In this document: positions 45,709 through 54,456 of the stretch, in pieces | Layout: the number at the start of each line of letters is the position of its first letter | How positions within the stretch are numbered: position 1 is the first letter of the stretch | Origin: Chelatococcus sambhunathii | Lineage (GTDB): Bacteria; Pseudomonadota; Alphaproteobacteria; Rhizobiales; Beijerinckiaceae | Direction: 5' to 3' | Assembly (NCBI RefSeq): GCF_001418005.1 | Contig: NZ_LIOL01000009.1 | Span: 1-64,000, forward strand | Length of the DNA: 64,000 bases | Notes under the pieces: model-generated | What the model saw: only the letters and a program-made list of their open reading frames with translations | Told to the model about the DNA's origin: nothing | The model's database searches: none | Program-made: the position numbers and the translations under genes

Positions 45709-46653
45709 CTATCGGCCGAGAACCTCCCTGATATGCGCCGCGCCGGCCGCGATGGCCGCCCTTGCCGCCGGCAGCTCGCGCGTCATGCGCAGAAAGCCGT
45801 GGACGACGCCGGGCGTCACGTCGAGGCGGAAGGCAATGCCGGTGTGGGCGAGTTTGTCGGCCAGCAGCAGCGTGTCGTCGAGCAACGGATCGAGCCCCGC
45901 GGCATTGAGATAGAGCGGCGGCAGGCCGTCGAGTTCGGCGCGCAGCGGGACGGCGAGCTCGGTGGTGTCCGCCGGCAGGGTGCCGAGGAAGTTGCCCCAG
46001 TACCACTGCATGATCGCGGTTCCGAGAAAGAGGCTGCCGTCGCCAAGGCGCTCGTGGCTTGCCGTGTCGAAGATCGGCGCGTAGCAGCCGTAGAACAGGG
46101 CGGCCGTTGCGGGCAGCGCCTGTCCCTTGTCGCGCCGGGCGAGAAGCGCGGCGAGCGCGAGGTTCGCCCCGGCCGAATCGCCGGCGAGCGCGATGCGCGC
46201 CATGTCGACGGGCTGGCCGAGGCCGCCATCGGCCGCGAAGGCGAGGGTGGCGAGGACATCGTTGAGCGGTGCCGGGAAGGGATGTTCCGGAGCGAGGCGA
46301 TAATCCATGCTGAGGACGGCGCAGCCCGAGGCCTTGGCCAGGTTGCGCACGGTGCCGTCGTGCGTGTCGATGGAGCCGAAGGTCCAGCCTCCGCCGTGCA
46401 CGAAGACGACGAGGCCGTTCGTCAGCGCGTCCGCCTGCGGTTCGTAGAGACGGGCCCGCATGCCGCCGGCAGCCGTGGGGACGGTGAGCTCACGCACCGC
46501 CGCCAGCTCCGGCGCGCCGGCGTTCCAGGGCTTCGCCAGCTCTTCGAAGGTCTGTCGGGCCTCACCCATCGCCATGGTGCGGTAGTCGACGGCGGGCGCA
46601 GCGCGCATGCGCTCGTAGATGGGCCGGAAATCTGGGTCGAGGGGCAGGGTCAT
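45709..46653 (-). CDS. HSL-family alpha/beta hydrolase (esterase)
   Basis: A 314-residue hormone-sensitive-lipase-type esterase. The oxyanion-hole motif is HGGGW (residues 86-90) and the catalytic Ser lies in GDSAGAN (S160). The downstream Asp in LDPLLDD and His in VVHGFLR complete the triad. It hydrolyses small carboxylic esters, perhaps acylated sugars or lactones here. ATG 46653 overlaps the GntR stop (ATGA), so it shares an operon with the regulator; 82 bases separate it from the sugar-binding protein gene. Confidence 0.9.
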   Translation of the reverse strand: MTLPLDPDFRPIYERMRAAPAVDYRTMAMGEARQTFEELAKPWNAGAPELAAVRELTVPTAAGGMRARLYEPQADALTNGLVVFVHGGGWTFGSIDTHDGTVRNLAKASGCAVLSMDYRLAPEHPFPAPLNDVLATLAFAADGGLGQPVDMARIALAGDSAGANLALAALLARRDKGQALPATAALFYGCYAPIFDTASHERLGDGSLFLGTAIMQWYWGNFLGTLPADTTELAVPLRAELDGLPPLYLNAAGLDPLLDDTLLLADKLAHTGIAFRLDVTPGVVHGFLRMTRELPAARAAIAAGAAHIREVLGR

Positions 46654-47282
46654 GCTGACTGACGCTCCGAGGAAACGTCGACGATGGTGTCGATGTGGTG
46701 GCCGAGCGCCTCGGCAAGGCCGGCGCCGTCGCGCGCGGCGAGGCGCTCGTAGATGGGTTGGTGCCGGCGCGCCGTCTCGAGCAGCGGCCGGCGATGGCGC
46801 GGCTCCCACAACTTCTGCCGGTGCGAATGCAGGATGCAGCGCACGAGGATCTGCTCCAGCGCCTGCAGGCCCGCGAGGCGGAAGATGGCGAGGTGGAAAT
46901 CGGTGTCGAGCTCGATGAGCCGGTACTGGTTGCCCGCGCTCGCCACTCGCTCCATCTCGTCCTGGAGGGCCTGCAAATCATGCAGCGCGCCATCCGTTAC
47001 CGCCGCCGCAGCCCGCACGGCTCCACGCATCTCGATGCGGCGCCGGAGCGCGATGATCTCGTCGGCCTCTTCCGGGTCGAGAGGCGTGACGGTGGTGCCG
47101 CGATGGCCGCTGCGGATGACGAGCCCGTCCTCCTGCAGGCGTAGCAGCGCCTCCCGCACCGTGCCCTGGCTGCAGCCAAGCTCGCGCGCGAGGCCGAGTT
47201 CCGTCAGGGCGATGCCAGGCTGCAGGTCGTTGAGGATGATGCGGCGTTTGACCGCCGAATAGGCTGCCTCGCGCGGGCGCAC
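46650..47282 (-). CDS. GntR-family (FCD) transcriptional regulator
   Basis: A 210-residue regulator with an N-terminal winged helix (LARELGCSQGTVREALLRLQ, near residues 31-50) and a C-terminal FCD ligand domain with metal/acid-binding Asp and His in ELDTDFHLAIFR. GTG 47282 is chosen because GGGGAGGATTC lies just upstream. It heads the operon hydrolase-sugar transport and probably represses it from the palindrome at 47307; the effector is likely the sugar acid or keto intermediate. Confidence 0.9.
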   Translation of the reverse strand: MRPREAAYSAVKRRIILNDLQPGIALTELGLARELGCSQGTVREALLRLQEDGLVIRSGHRGTTVTPLDPEEADEIIALRRRIEMRGAVRAAAAVTDGALHDLQALQDEMERVASAGNQYRLIELDTDFHLAIFRLAGLQALEQILVRCILHSHRQKLWEPRHRRPLLETARRHQPIYERLAARDGAGLAEALGHHIDTIVDVSSERQSA

Positions 47283-47306
47283 GTCCGAATCCTCCCCGCT
47301 TTCTTA

Positions 47307-47328
47307 TTATCGATATTGATATTGATAA
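47307..47328 (-). promoter_or_regulatory. Candidate GntR operator palindrome
   Basis: A 22-base imperfect palindrome (9 of 11 positions match between arms, starting TTATC and ending GATAA) lies 25 bases upstream of the GntR start codon in an AT-rich patch. It is the clearest binding-site candidate for autoregulation and for control of the downstream sugar genes. Confidence 0.55.
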
Positions 47329-47396
47329 TTCAAACGGCTTAACCTGACAAGACGGCGCCCGCCAGGGCGGCCGCAATGATCGAGGTGGCGATGGCC

Positions 47397-48218
47397 TCAG
47401 GACGCGGCGGCGCGTGGGGGGGGCCGGCTTTCCGCCTGCTTCGCGGGCGCTGTCCAGCCGAGTGCCCGCGAGATCGTGTCGGCCGTCTCGATGACGAGTT
47501 CGCCGAGCACGGGGATACGCGCCGGCGAGATGCGCTCGGCCGGGCCGGAGACGCTGATCGAGGCGAAGACGCTGCCCGAGGCGTTACGGATCGGGGCGGC
47601 GACGCAGTTGAGGTTGCGCTGGTGCTCGGACCAGTCGATGGAGTGGCCGCGCTTGCGCGTCGCCGCCATCTCCTCGCGCAGCCGCTGCGGGTCGACGATG
47701 GTGTTTTCCGTAAAGGCCTTGAGCCCGGCGGCGATGACGCGCTCCAGCGTCGCCTCGTCCTGGAAGGCGAGGATGGCCTTGCCGACACCCGTACAATAGA
47801 CCGGTGCGCCCTCGATGGTCATGACGAGCGAGCTTGGGCCGCTGTCCATCTCCTTGCGGTCGACGAAGACGGCGTGCAGGCCGTCGAAGATGCAGAGGTG
47901 GACCACCTCGCCGCTCAGCTTGGCGAGGCGGTCGACATGCGGCTGCGCCTCGCGGTGCAGGTCGAGGTTGGCGAGATAGAGGCTGCCGAGTTCGAACAGC
48001 TTGAGCCCGAGGCGGTAGCGCTCCCGGTCTCGGTCCTGCTCGATGAAGCCGATCTCCTTCATCGTCGCGAGCAGCCGGTGGGCGGTGGCCTTGGGATAGC
48101 CCGTCCGCGCCTGGATCATGCCGAGCGTCAATGTCCGGTCGTGCTTGGTGAAGCACTGCAGGATGCTCGCCATCTTGCCAAGCGAGTTGACCAGATCCTT
48201 GCGCTGGGTCCGCGTCAC
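47397..48218 (-). CDS. IclR-family transcriptional regulator
   Basis: A 273-residue regulator with an N-terminal winged helix (LGMIQARTGYPKATAHRLLA, near residues 32-51) and the IclR effector domain containing CVAAPIRNASGSVFASISVS, which normally binds a small organic acid. The last 20 residues are Pro/Arg/Ala-rich. GTG 48218 follows GAGGC at a normal distance. It is divergent from the DapA-tctCBA operon and has palindromic sites in both halves of the intergenic region. Confidence 0.92.
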   Translation of the reverse strand: MTRTQRKDLVNSLGKMASILQCFTKHDRTLTLGMIQARTGYPKATAHRLLATMKEIGFIEQDRDRERYRLGLKLFELGSLYLANLDLHREAQPHVDRLAKLSGEVVHLCIFDGLHAVFVDRKEMDSGPSSLVMTIEGAPVYCTGVGKAILAFQDEATLERVIAAGLKAFTENTIVDPQRLREEMAATRKRGHSIDWSEHQRNLNCVAAPIRNASGSVFASISVSGPAERISPARIPVLGELVIETADTISRALGWTAPAKQAESRPPPRAAAS

Positions 48219-48233
48219 GCTTTGCCTCGTTCA

Positions 48234-48248
48234 TTCCGTCATGCGGAA
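48234..48248. promoter_or_regulatory. Candidate IclR operator 1 (TTCCG-N5-CGGAA)
   Basis: TTCCGTCATGCGGAA is a perfect inverted repeat 15 bases upstream of the IclR start codon. IclR proteins commonly bind GGAA/TTCC-type palindromes. It would give autoregulation. Confidence 0.5.
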
Positions 48249-48365
48249 CATATCGAGGAAGTTCTTCGAGCGTCAAGCGCTTTTGAGCCGTGCGTCCAGA
48301 TGGGCGAGCGCGGAGTCCGATTCCGTGTTGACGATCGACTTGGAGGCTCGATAAAGTCTGATATA

Positions 48366-48380
48366 CGGAATAAAAATCCG
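48366..48380. promoter_or_regulatory. Candidate IclR operator 2 (CGGA-N7-TCCG)
   Basis: CGGAATAAAAATCCG shares the CGGA/TCCG arms with site 1 and lies 22 bases upstream of the DapA-family gene. A further CCGA...TCGG repeat follows at 48379-48389. Position suits control of the catabolic operon. Confidence 0.5.
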
Positions 48381-48402
48381 ATATTCGGACCAGGGAGCTG
48401 AA

Positions 48403-49305
48403 ATGCACAGGAAACTCGCAGGTGTCATTCCGCCAATGACGACGCCGTTTCGGACCGATGGGACGATGGCGCTGGAGGCCGTTGCCGGGCAGGTGGACTT
48501 TCTTGTCGCGGCCGGAGCGCACGGCCTGGCAGCCGGCGGCTCGACCGGCGAGGGCCATACGCTCGACCCGGAGGAGTTCCGCGATCTCATCAGCGCGGCG
48601 GTCGCCGCCACCGCCGGGCGGGTGCCGGTGATCGCCGGCATCATCGTCGACAGCACGCGCGACGCGATCCGCCGCGGCAAGCTGGTGCGCGACATGGGCG
48701 TCGCCGCCCTGCAGGTCACGCCGGTGCACTATCTCTTCAAGCCGGACGACGAGGCGATGGTGCGCCACTTCCGGGCGCTCGCCGACGAGACCGGCCTGCC
48801 GATCATCATCTACAACGTGGTGCCCTGGACCTATCTGTCGCCGAAGTTGCTCGCCCGCATCATGCGCGAGGTGCCGATGGTGGTCGGCGTCAAGCAGAGC
48901 GCCGGCGATCTCAAGCTCTTCGCCGACCTGATGGCCGAGAACCTTGCCGACAAGCTGATCTTCAGCGCCGTCGATGCGCTGATGTATCCCTCCTACACGC
49001 TCGGCGCCCACGGCTCGATCGCCGCGATCCTCGCCGCGGCGCCCAAGGCGTCGGTCGATCTGTGGGACGCGGTGAAGGCCGGCGATCACCCGCGCGCGCT
49101 CGATCTCCACGTCAAGCTGCTGGCGCTGTGGAACGCCATGGTCTCGGACAACCTGCCGGCCTGCACGAAATATGCCCAGAGCCTGCAGGGCGTGAACGCG
49201 ATGGAACCGCGCGCGCCGATGCCGCCGGCCTCGCCCGCCCAGCGCGAGGCGATCCGCGCGGCGCTGGCGGGCCTCGGCGTTGCCGTCAAGGCAAAGGCGG
49301 CCTGA
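48403..49305 (+). CDS. DapA/NAL-family aldolase (lyase)
   Basis: A 300-residue class I aldolase of the dihydrodipicolinate synthase/N-acetylneuraminate lyase family. The Schiff-base lysine is K164 (VVGVKQSAGDL) and Y137 (IIIYNVVPW) is the proton relay. The carboxylate-binding motif reads GGSTGEG rather than GTTGE, so the substrate is not typical aspartate semialdehyde and pyruvate. A 2-keto-3-deoxy acid is more likely. ATG 48403 follows GGGAG. Its place with tctCBA and a kinase/aldolase pair suggests catabolism, not lysine synthesis. Confidence 0.88.
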   Translation: MHRKLAGVIPPMTTPFRTDGTMALEAVAGQVDFLVAAGAHGLAAGGSTGEGHTLDPEEFRDLISAAVAATAGRVPVIAGIIVDSTRDAIRRGKLVRDMGVAALQVTPVHYLFKPDDEAMVRHFRALADETGLPIIIYNVVPWTYLSPKLLARIMREVPMVVGVKQSAGDLKLFADLMAENLADKLIFSAVDALMYPSYTLGAHGSIAAILAAAPKASVDLWDAVKAGDHPRALDLHVKLLALWNAMVSDNLPACTKYAQSLQGVNAMEPRAPMPPASPAQREAIRAALAGLGVAVKAKAA

Positions 49306-49358
49306 AGGCCGTCTCCTGTTCAAAAAAGCAAAAGCATATCGGGTTGGAGGAAACGTCC

Positions 49359-50351
49359 ATGTTCTCGCGCAAATCGTTCTCGCGCATATCCCTGACGCGC
49401 CGGGTCGCCATGGCCGCGGCGGTCTCGCTCGCCGTCGCCGGGCCGGCGCTCGCCGCCTGGCCGGAGCGGCCCGTCACCATGATCGTGCCGTGGAGCGCCG
49501 GCGGCGGCACCGACGCGACGGCGCGCATCGTCGCGAGCCTGCTCGAGAAGGAACTCGGCAAGCCCGTGTCGGTCGTCAACCGCACCGGCGGCGGCGGCAT
49601 CGTCGGCCACACCGAGATCGCCAATGCCAAGGCGGACGGCTACACCATCGGCGTCGTGACGACCGAGCTGTCGATGTATCACTGGCTCGGCACCTCGGCG
49701 CTGAACTACGACAGCTACAGCCTCATCGCCCTCTACAACACCGATCCGCAGGGCGTGCACGTGCGCAAGGACGGGCCGGCCACGATCAAGGACCTCGTCG
49801 AGGCGATCAAGGCGGCCCCCGGCAAGCACAAGGCCTCTGGCGCCAACCAGGGCGGCGCGGCGCATCTGTCCTTCGTTGGCCTGCTCAACGCCATCGGCCT
49901 CAAGGCCCAGGACGCGCCGTGGGTGCCGACGGACGGTTCGGCGCCTTCGCTGCAACTCCTCACCTCGAAAGCCATCGATATCGTCACGACGACGATGCCC
50001 GAGGCGCAGACCATGGTCGATGCCGGCGAGGTGAAGACGCTCGCCCTGATGCGTCCCGAGCGCGATCCCGCCTTCCCCGACGTGCCGACCGTCAAGGAAA
50101 CGCTCGGCGTCGACTGGAGCCTCGGCGCCTGGCGCGGCGTCGCCGGCCCCAAGGGCATGCCGGAGGAGGTCGTCGAGACGCTCTCGAAGGCCATGGCCAA
50201 GGTCGTGAAGGACCCAGAGTTCGTTAAGTTCATGGATGCCCGCAAGTTCGGCATCGAATATGCTGGCGGACCGGATTTCGCGAATTACCTCAAGCGGATG
50301 GATGAACGCTTCGGCGAGGCCATGAAGGCCGCCGGCCTCGCCAAGCAATAG
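49359..50351 (+). CDS. tctC: TTT-family tripartite transporter solute-binding protein TctC
   Basis: A 330-residue periplasmic receptor of the tripartite tricarboxylate transporter (Bug/TctC) family. The signal peptide ends near ALAAWPERPV, and PVTMIVPWSAGGGTDATAR is the conserved ligand-binding start. Members bind carboxylates and some sulfonates. ATG 49359 follows GGAGG. It lies 53 bases after the DapA-family gene in the same direction, with tctB and tctA next. Confidence 0.93.
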   Translation: MFSRKSFSRISLTRRVAMAAAVSLAVAGPALAAWPERPVTMIVPWSAGGGTDATARIVASLLEKELGKPVSVVNRTGGGGIVGHTEIANAKADGYTIGVVTTELSMYHWLGTSALNYDSYSLIALYNTDPQGVHVRKDGPATIKDLVEAIKAAPGKHKASGANQGGAAHLSFVGLLNAIGLKAQDAPWVPTDGSAPSLQLLTSKAIDIVTTTMPEAQTMVDAGEVKTLALMRPERDPAFPDVPTVKETLGVDWSLGAWRGVAGPKGMPEEVVETLSKAMAKVVKDPEFVKFMDARKFGIEYAGGPDFANYLKRMDERFGEAMKAAGLAKQ

Positions 50352-50367
50352 GGCCGGGACTCCTTCC

Positions 50368-50847
50368 ATGCGCAAGGTGGATGTCGCCGCGGGCTTGCTC
50401 TTCGCGGCCTTCGGAGCGGGCGTCGTCGTTGAGGCGGCGTCCATTCCTCCGATGATCGGGCAGGCCTACGGGCCTGGCTTCTTCCCCTCGCTCGTCGGCG
50501 GCGGGCTCGTCGTCGCCGGGCTCATCATCGCCCTGCGCGGCCTCTTCACCGCGCCGGAAGCGGTGGTGGAGGGGGCGGGGCGGCCCGCACCGACTGCGAC
50601 GCGGCCCTACTGGGGAGCGCTCGCCTGGCTGGTCGCTGGGCTTGTCGTCATCATCCGGGCTTTCGAAGCCATCGGCTTCGTGCCGCTCCTTGGCATCTAT
50701 CTCGCCGGCTTCATGCTGCTGCTCGGTGTGCGGCCAGTGCAGGCGGTCGTTCTCGGGTTTCTCCTGACCCTCGGCGTCTATTTCCTGTTCGTCCGCCTGC
50801 TGCTGGTGCCGCTGCCGGCCGGGCTGCTGCAACCCCTTCTCGGGTAA
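50368..50847 (+). CDS. tctB: TTT transporter small membrane subunit TctB
   Basis: A 159-residue membrane protein with four helices (for example VAAGLLFAAFGAGVVVEAAS at the N-terminus) and the family's GQAYGPGFFPSLVGGGLVV segment. It is the small permease subunit of a TTT system. It starts 16 bases after tctC and ends 6 bases before tctA, so the three are co-translated. Confidence 0.92.
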   Translation: MRKVDVAAGLLFAAFGAGVVVEAASIPPMIGQAYGPGFFPSLVGGGLVVAGLIIALRGLFTAPEAVVEGAGRPAPTATRPYWGALAWLVAGLVVIIRAFEAIGFVPLLGIYLAGFMLLLGVRPVQAVVLGFLLTLGVYFLFVRLLLVPLPAGLLQPLLG

Positions 50848-50853
50848 GCGCTC

Positions 50854-52377
50854 ATGCATTCGGTCATTCAGGCGCTTGGGCTGGTGCTCGATCCGCAGGT
50901 GCTTCTCACGGTGGTGCTCGCCTCGCTGTTCGGCCTGTTCGTCGGCGCCGTCCCCGGCCTGACGGCGACCATGGCGACGGCGCTGCTCGTGCCGATCACG
51001 TTCTTCATGGATCCCCTGTCGGCCGTTGCCGCCATTGTGGCCTGCACGGCGATGGCTATCACCGCCGGTGACATTCCGGGCTGTCTGCTGCGCATTCCCG
51101 GCACGCCAGCCTCGGCCGCCTACACGGACGAGACTTTTGCCATGACGAAACGCGGCCTCGGCGCGCAGGCGCTCGGCGCGAGCCTCGTTTCCTCGGTCAT
51201 CGGTGGCATCGTCGGCACCGTCGTCCTCATCCTCGCCGCGCCGGCGCTGGCGCGCATCGCCCTGCAGTTCTCGAGCTTCGAATATTTCTGGCTCGCGCTC
51301 ATCGGCCTGTCCTGCGCCGCCTTCGTGAGCTCGGACGACGCCTTGCGCGGCTTCGTCTCCCTGCTCATCGGCCTCTTCATCGCCAGCGTCGGCATGGACG
51401 GCGTCAGCGGCACGCCGCGCTTCACGCTCGGCGTCACGGAGCTCCTGGGCGGCATCAGCTTCATTCCCGCCATGATCGGCATGTTCGCCGTCTCCGAGAT
51501 CCTGAACAGCCTCGTCCGCGGCACGGCGCGTGAGCGCTTTGCCGCGACGCAGAAGGTTACCGGCATCTTCCGCGGCATCCTCGGCCTCATCCGTCACTAC
51601 TGGCGCAACGTGGCGCGCGGCTCGGTCACGGGCACGCTGATCGGGGTCCTGCCGGGCGCCGGCGGCGACATTGCCGCCTGGATCTCCTACGCCACCGCCA
51701 AGCGCTTTTCGAAGACGCCCGAGAAGTTCGGCACCGGCCATCCCGAAGGCGTCATCGAGGCAGGTGCGGCCAACAACGGCGGTCTCTCAGGCGCGTGGGT
51801 GCCGGCGCTCGTCTTCGGCATCCCGGGCGATGCTGTGACGGCGATCGCCGTCGGCGTGCTCTTCATGAAGGGGCTCAACCCCGGTCCGCGGCTGTTCGAG
51901 GCGCAGGCGGAGATGCTCTATGCCGTCTTCATCATCTTCCTCATCGCCAACCTGTTGCTCCTGCCCTTCGGCTGGGCGGCGATCCGGCTCGCGAGCCGCA
52001 TCCTGACCGTGCCGCGCCCGCAGCTGATGGCGATCATCCTGCTCTTCTGCGTCGTCGGCTCCTTCGCCATCAACAACACCGTCTTCGACATCGGCCTGAT
52101 GCTCGGCTTCGGCATCCTCGCCTTCCTGCTCAACCTCGCCGGCTTCCCCGTGGCGCCCATCATCCTCGGCATCGTGCTCGGGCCGCTGCTCGAGCAGAAC
52201 TTCCTGACCTCGATGGTGATTGCGGGCGGCGACATCACCGGCTTCTTCGAGCGCCCGGTCGCCGCCGCGCTCGGCGTGGCCGCCATCCTCATCTGGGCGG
52301 TGCCGCTCGGCCTCGCCGGCCTGCGCCTCCTGCGCGGCGGCACGCGCGCCGCAAAGCCCGCGGAGAACAACTCATGA
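50854..52377 (+). CDS. tctA: TTT transporter large membrane subunit TctA
   Basis: A 507-residue permease with about 11-12 helices. The N-terminal FVGAVPGLTATMATALLVP and central AGDIPGCLLRIPGTPASAAY are the TctA signatures, repeated once as an internal symmetry element (GVLPGAGGDIAAWISYATAK). It uses a cation gradient with TctB and TctC. It overlaps the kinase gene by 4 bases (ATGA). Confidence 0.94.
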   Translation: MHSVIQALGLVLDPQVLLTVVLASLFGLFVGAVPGLTATMATALLVPITFFMDPLSAVAAIVACTAMAITAGDIPGCLLRIPGTPASAAYTDETFAMTKRGLGAQALGASLVSSVIGGIVGTVVLILAAPALARIALQFSSFEYFWLALIGLSCAAFVSSDDALRGFVSLLIGLFIASVGMDGVSGTPRFTLGVTELLGGISFIPAMIGMFAVSEILNSLVRGTARERFAATQKVTGIFRGILGLIRHYWRNVARGSVTGTLIGVLPGAGGDIAAWISYATAKRFSKTPEKFGTGHPEGVIEAGAANNGGLSGAWVPALVFGIPGDAVTAIAVGVLFMKGLNPGPRLFEAQAEMLYAVFIIFLIANLLLLPFGWAAIRLASRILTVPRPQLMAIILLFCVVGSFAINNTVFDIGLMLGFGILAFLLNLAGFPVAPIILGIVLGPLLEQNFLTSMVIAGGDITGFFERPVAAALGVAAILIWAVPLGLAGLRLLRGGTRAAKPAENNS

Positions 52378-53279
52378 CGAAACGCGTGATCGCGGTGGGC
52401 ATCGCGGTGATGGACAAGATCTTCTCCGTGTCCGCCATTCCGGACGAGCCCATCAAGGTCTTCGCCACCGGCTACAGCGAGATCGGCGGCGGACCGGCCG
52501 CCACCGGCGCGGTGACGGTGGCGCGCCTCGGCGGCGAGGCCGTGCTGTGGGCGCGCGTCGGCGATGATCCCGTGGGCCGGCGCATCATCGAGGAACTGGG
52601 CGAATGGGGCGTCAGGCCCGCAATCCGCCTCCTCCCCGGCGCCCGCTCCGGCGTCTCGGGCGTGCTCGTCGACAAGGAGGGCGAGCGCCTGATCATCGCC
52701 TTCGCCGATCCCGGGCTCGACACTGATCCCGCGTGGCTGCCCCTTGCCGAGGTCGCGGCGGCGAATGCCGTCCTCGCCGACATGCGCTGGCCGCGCGCGA
52801 GCGAGATCGTGCTCGATGCGGCCCGGGCGGCCGGCGTGCCGGCGGTGCTCGACGCGGATCTTGCGTCGGACGACGTCGCCCACCGGCTCGTCGCGCGCTC
52901 GGACTATGCCGTCTTCTCGCGCCCGGCGCTCACGCGCTTTGCCGGGACGGACGATATCGCCGAGGGGCTCCGGGCGGCGGCGCAGGTCTGCCCCGGCCGT
53001 GTCGGCGTCACTCTTGGCGGCGAGGGCTTCGCCTGGCTGGAGGGGGAGAGCCTGGCCCGCGAGCCGGGCTTCACCGTCGAGACGGTCGACACCCTCGGCG
53101 CGGGCGACGTCTTCCACGGCGCCTTCGCCCTCGCCATCGCGGAGGGGCGCGACATGCGCGCCGCGGCGCGCTTCGCCAATGCCGCCTCCGCTCTCAAATG
53201 CACCCGGCGTGGTGGCCGTGCCGGCATTCCGGATCGGGCCGAAGTTGAGGCCCTCATGTCTTTGTCCGAGGAGGTATGA
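52374..53279 (+). CDS. PfkB-family sugar kinase, YihV (sulfofructose kinase)-like
   Basis: A 301-residue ribokinase-type kinase. The catalytic motif is DTLGAGDVFHG (D245 base) and the N-terminal glycine pair is IGGGPAATGA. As I recall it, E. coli YihV, the 6-deoxy-6-sulfofructose kinase, aligns along its length, including VGxxVMDxI, LADxRW and LKCTRxGGRAGIPD. Residues remembered as sulfonate-binding in YihV correspond here to K28 (kept), R138 (kept) and A109 (Asn in YihV). The alignment is from memory, so the sulfosugar role is a hypothesis. It is translationally coupled to tctA and the next aldolase. Confidence 0.85.
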   Translation: MTKRVIAVGIAVMDKIFSVSAIPDEPIKVFATGYSEIGGGPAATGAVTVARLGGEAVLWARVGDDPVGRRIIEELGEWGVRPAIRLLPGARSGVSGVLVDKEGERLIIAFADPGLDTDPAWLPLAEVAAANAVLADMRWPRASEIVLDAARAAGVPAVLDADLASDDVAHRLVARSDYAVFSRPALTRFAGTDDIAEGLRAAAQVCPGRVGVTLGGEGFAWLEGESLAREPGFTVETVDTLGAGDVFHGAFALAIAEGRDMRAAARFANAASALKCTRRGGRAGIPDRAEVEALMSLSEEV

Positions 53280-54337
53280 TGACTGTTTCCGCAGGCAAGT
53301 TGCGCGGGTTGAAGAGGCTCGCCGACGACAGCGGGCGCTTCAAGATGGTCGCCGTCGACCAGCGCCCGCCCATCCTGAAGGTGCTCGGTGAGAAGCTGGC
53401 GCCGCGCCAGCCGGGCTACGACGAGGTCAGCGCCGTCAAGGCGCTGCTCGCCCGCGTGCTGACGCCGCTGGGCTCGGCCGTGCTGATCGATCCCGACTAC
53501 GGCTACAGCCGCGCCGTCGACCACATCCCTGCCCGGCGCGGCCTGCTGATCACGCTCGAGGATTTCCGCTTCGAGGAAGACGAGCGCGGCCGCCGAACGC
53601 GGCTCTATCCCGGCTGGGACGTCGGCAAGATCAAGCGCATGGGTGCAGACGGCGTCAAGCTGCTGCTCTGGTATCGCCCCGACGCGGCGCGCGAGGTCGT
53701 CGCCCACCAGCAGGCGCTGGTGCGGCAGGTGGGCGAGGCCTGTGCGCGCTACGACATCGCCTTCCTGCTGGAGCTCCTCGTCTATCCCTTTAAGGGCGCC
53801 AGCAATCACACGACGGATTACATCGAGGATCGTGAGAAGCGCCCCGATCTCGTGCTGCAGAGCCTCACGGACTTTGCGGACCCGGCCTATGGCGTCGACA
53901 TCTACAAGCTCGAAAGCCCGGTGCCGGCCGGCGCTCTGCCGGATCCCGCAGGCAGCGATGCCGCGGTGGCTGAGACGGAGCAGCTCTTTGCGCGCATGGC
54001 CGGGCTCATCGACAAGCCGTGGGTGATGCTGAGCGCCGGCGCCGGGATGGAGGAGTTCCGCCGCGTCCTCAGCTATGCCTACCGGGCCGGCGCCAATGGC
54101 TATCTTGCCGGCCGCGCTATCTGGTGGCCGGCCTTCCGCCATTACCCCGACCTTCAGGCAATGGAACGAGAGTTGGCGTCGGACGGCATCGGCTATATGA
54201 AAGATATAAATCGATTAACAGACGATTCCGCCCGGCCGTGGCAAACGGCCGCTGCGTTTGGAGGCGCGCCGGGGCTGGCCGACGCGGGACATGATTTCCC
54301 CGGGCGCTACGCGGGCTTCGGTTCGCAGGCTGCCTGA
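53276..54337 (+). CDS. LacD/YihT-like class I aldolase
   Basis: A 353-residue aldolase of the tagatose-1,6-bisphosphate/sulfofructose-1-phosphate aldolase group. AVDQRPP near residue 27 and VDIYKLESPV with Schiff-base K211 are family markers, with GVKLLLWY near residue 127 also conserved. It is longer than YihT (about 292), with insertions near 97-112 and 173-195. The frame begins ATGATG; the second ATG (53279) fits the ribosome site GGAGG better. It overlaps the kinase by four bases, so a kinase-then-aldolase pathway is likely. Confidence 0.85.
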   Translation: MMTVSAGKLRGLKRLADDSGRFKMVAVDQRPPILKVLGEKLAPRQPGYDEVSAVKALLARVLTPLGSAVLIDPDYGYSRAVDHIPARRGLLITLEDFRFEEDERGRRTRLYPGWDVGKIKRMGADGVKLLLWYRPDAAREVVAHQQALVRQVGEACARYDIAFLLELLVYPFKGASNHTTDYIEDREKRPDLVLQSLTDFADPAYGVDIYKLESPVPAGALPDPAGSDAAVAETEQLFARMAGLIDKPWVMLSAGAGMEEFRRVLSYAYRAGANGYLAGRAIWWPAFRHYPDLQAMERELASDGIGYMKDINRLTDDSARPWQTAAAFGGAPGLADAGHDFPGRYAGFGSQAA

Positions 54338-54456
54338 GGTGCGGGGCCGGAGGCGCGCCGCCTGCGTGGCGGTTCGCGCCGAACCGATGGAAAACGATCG
54401 CCGGAGAGCTGTGGGTGAGCCGCGCCGGCGGTCCAGGCTAGGGAGATGAGACCGAT

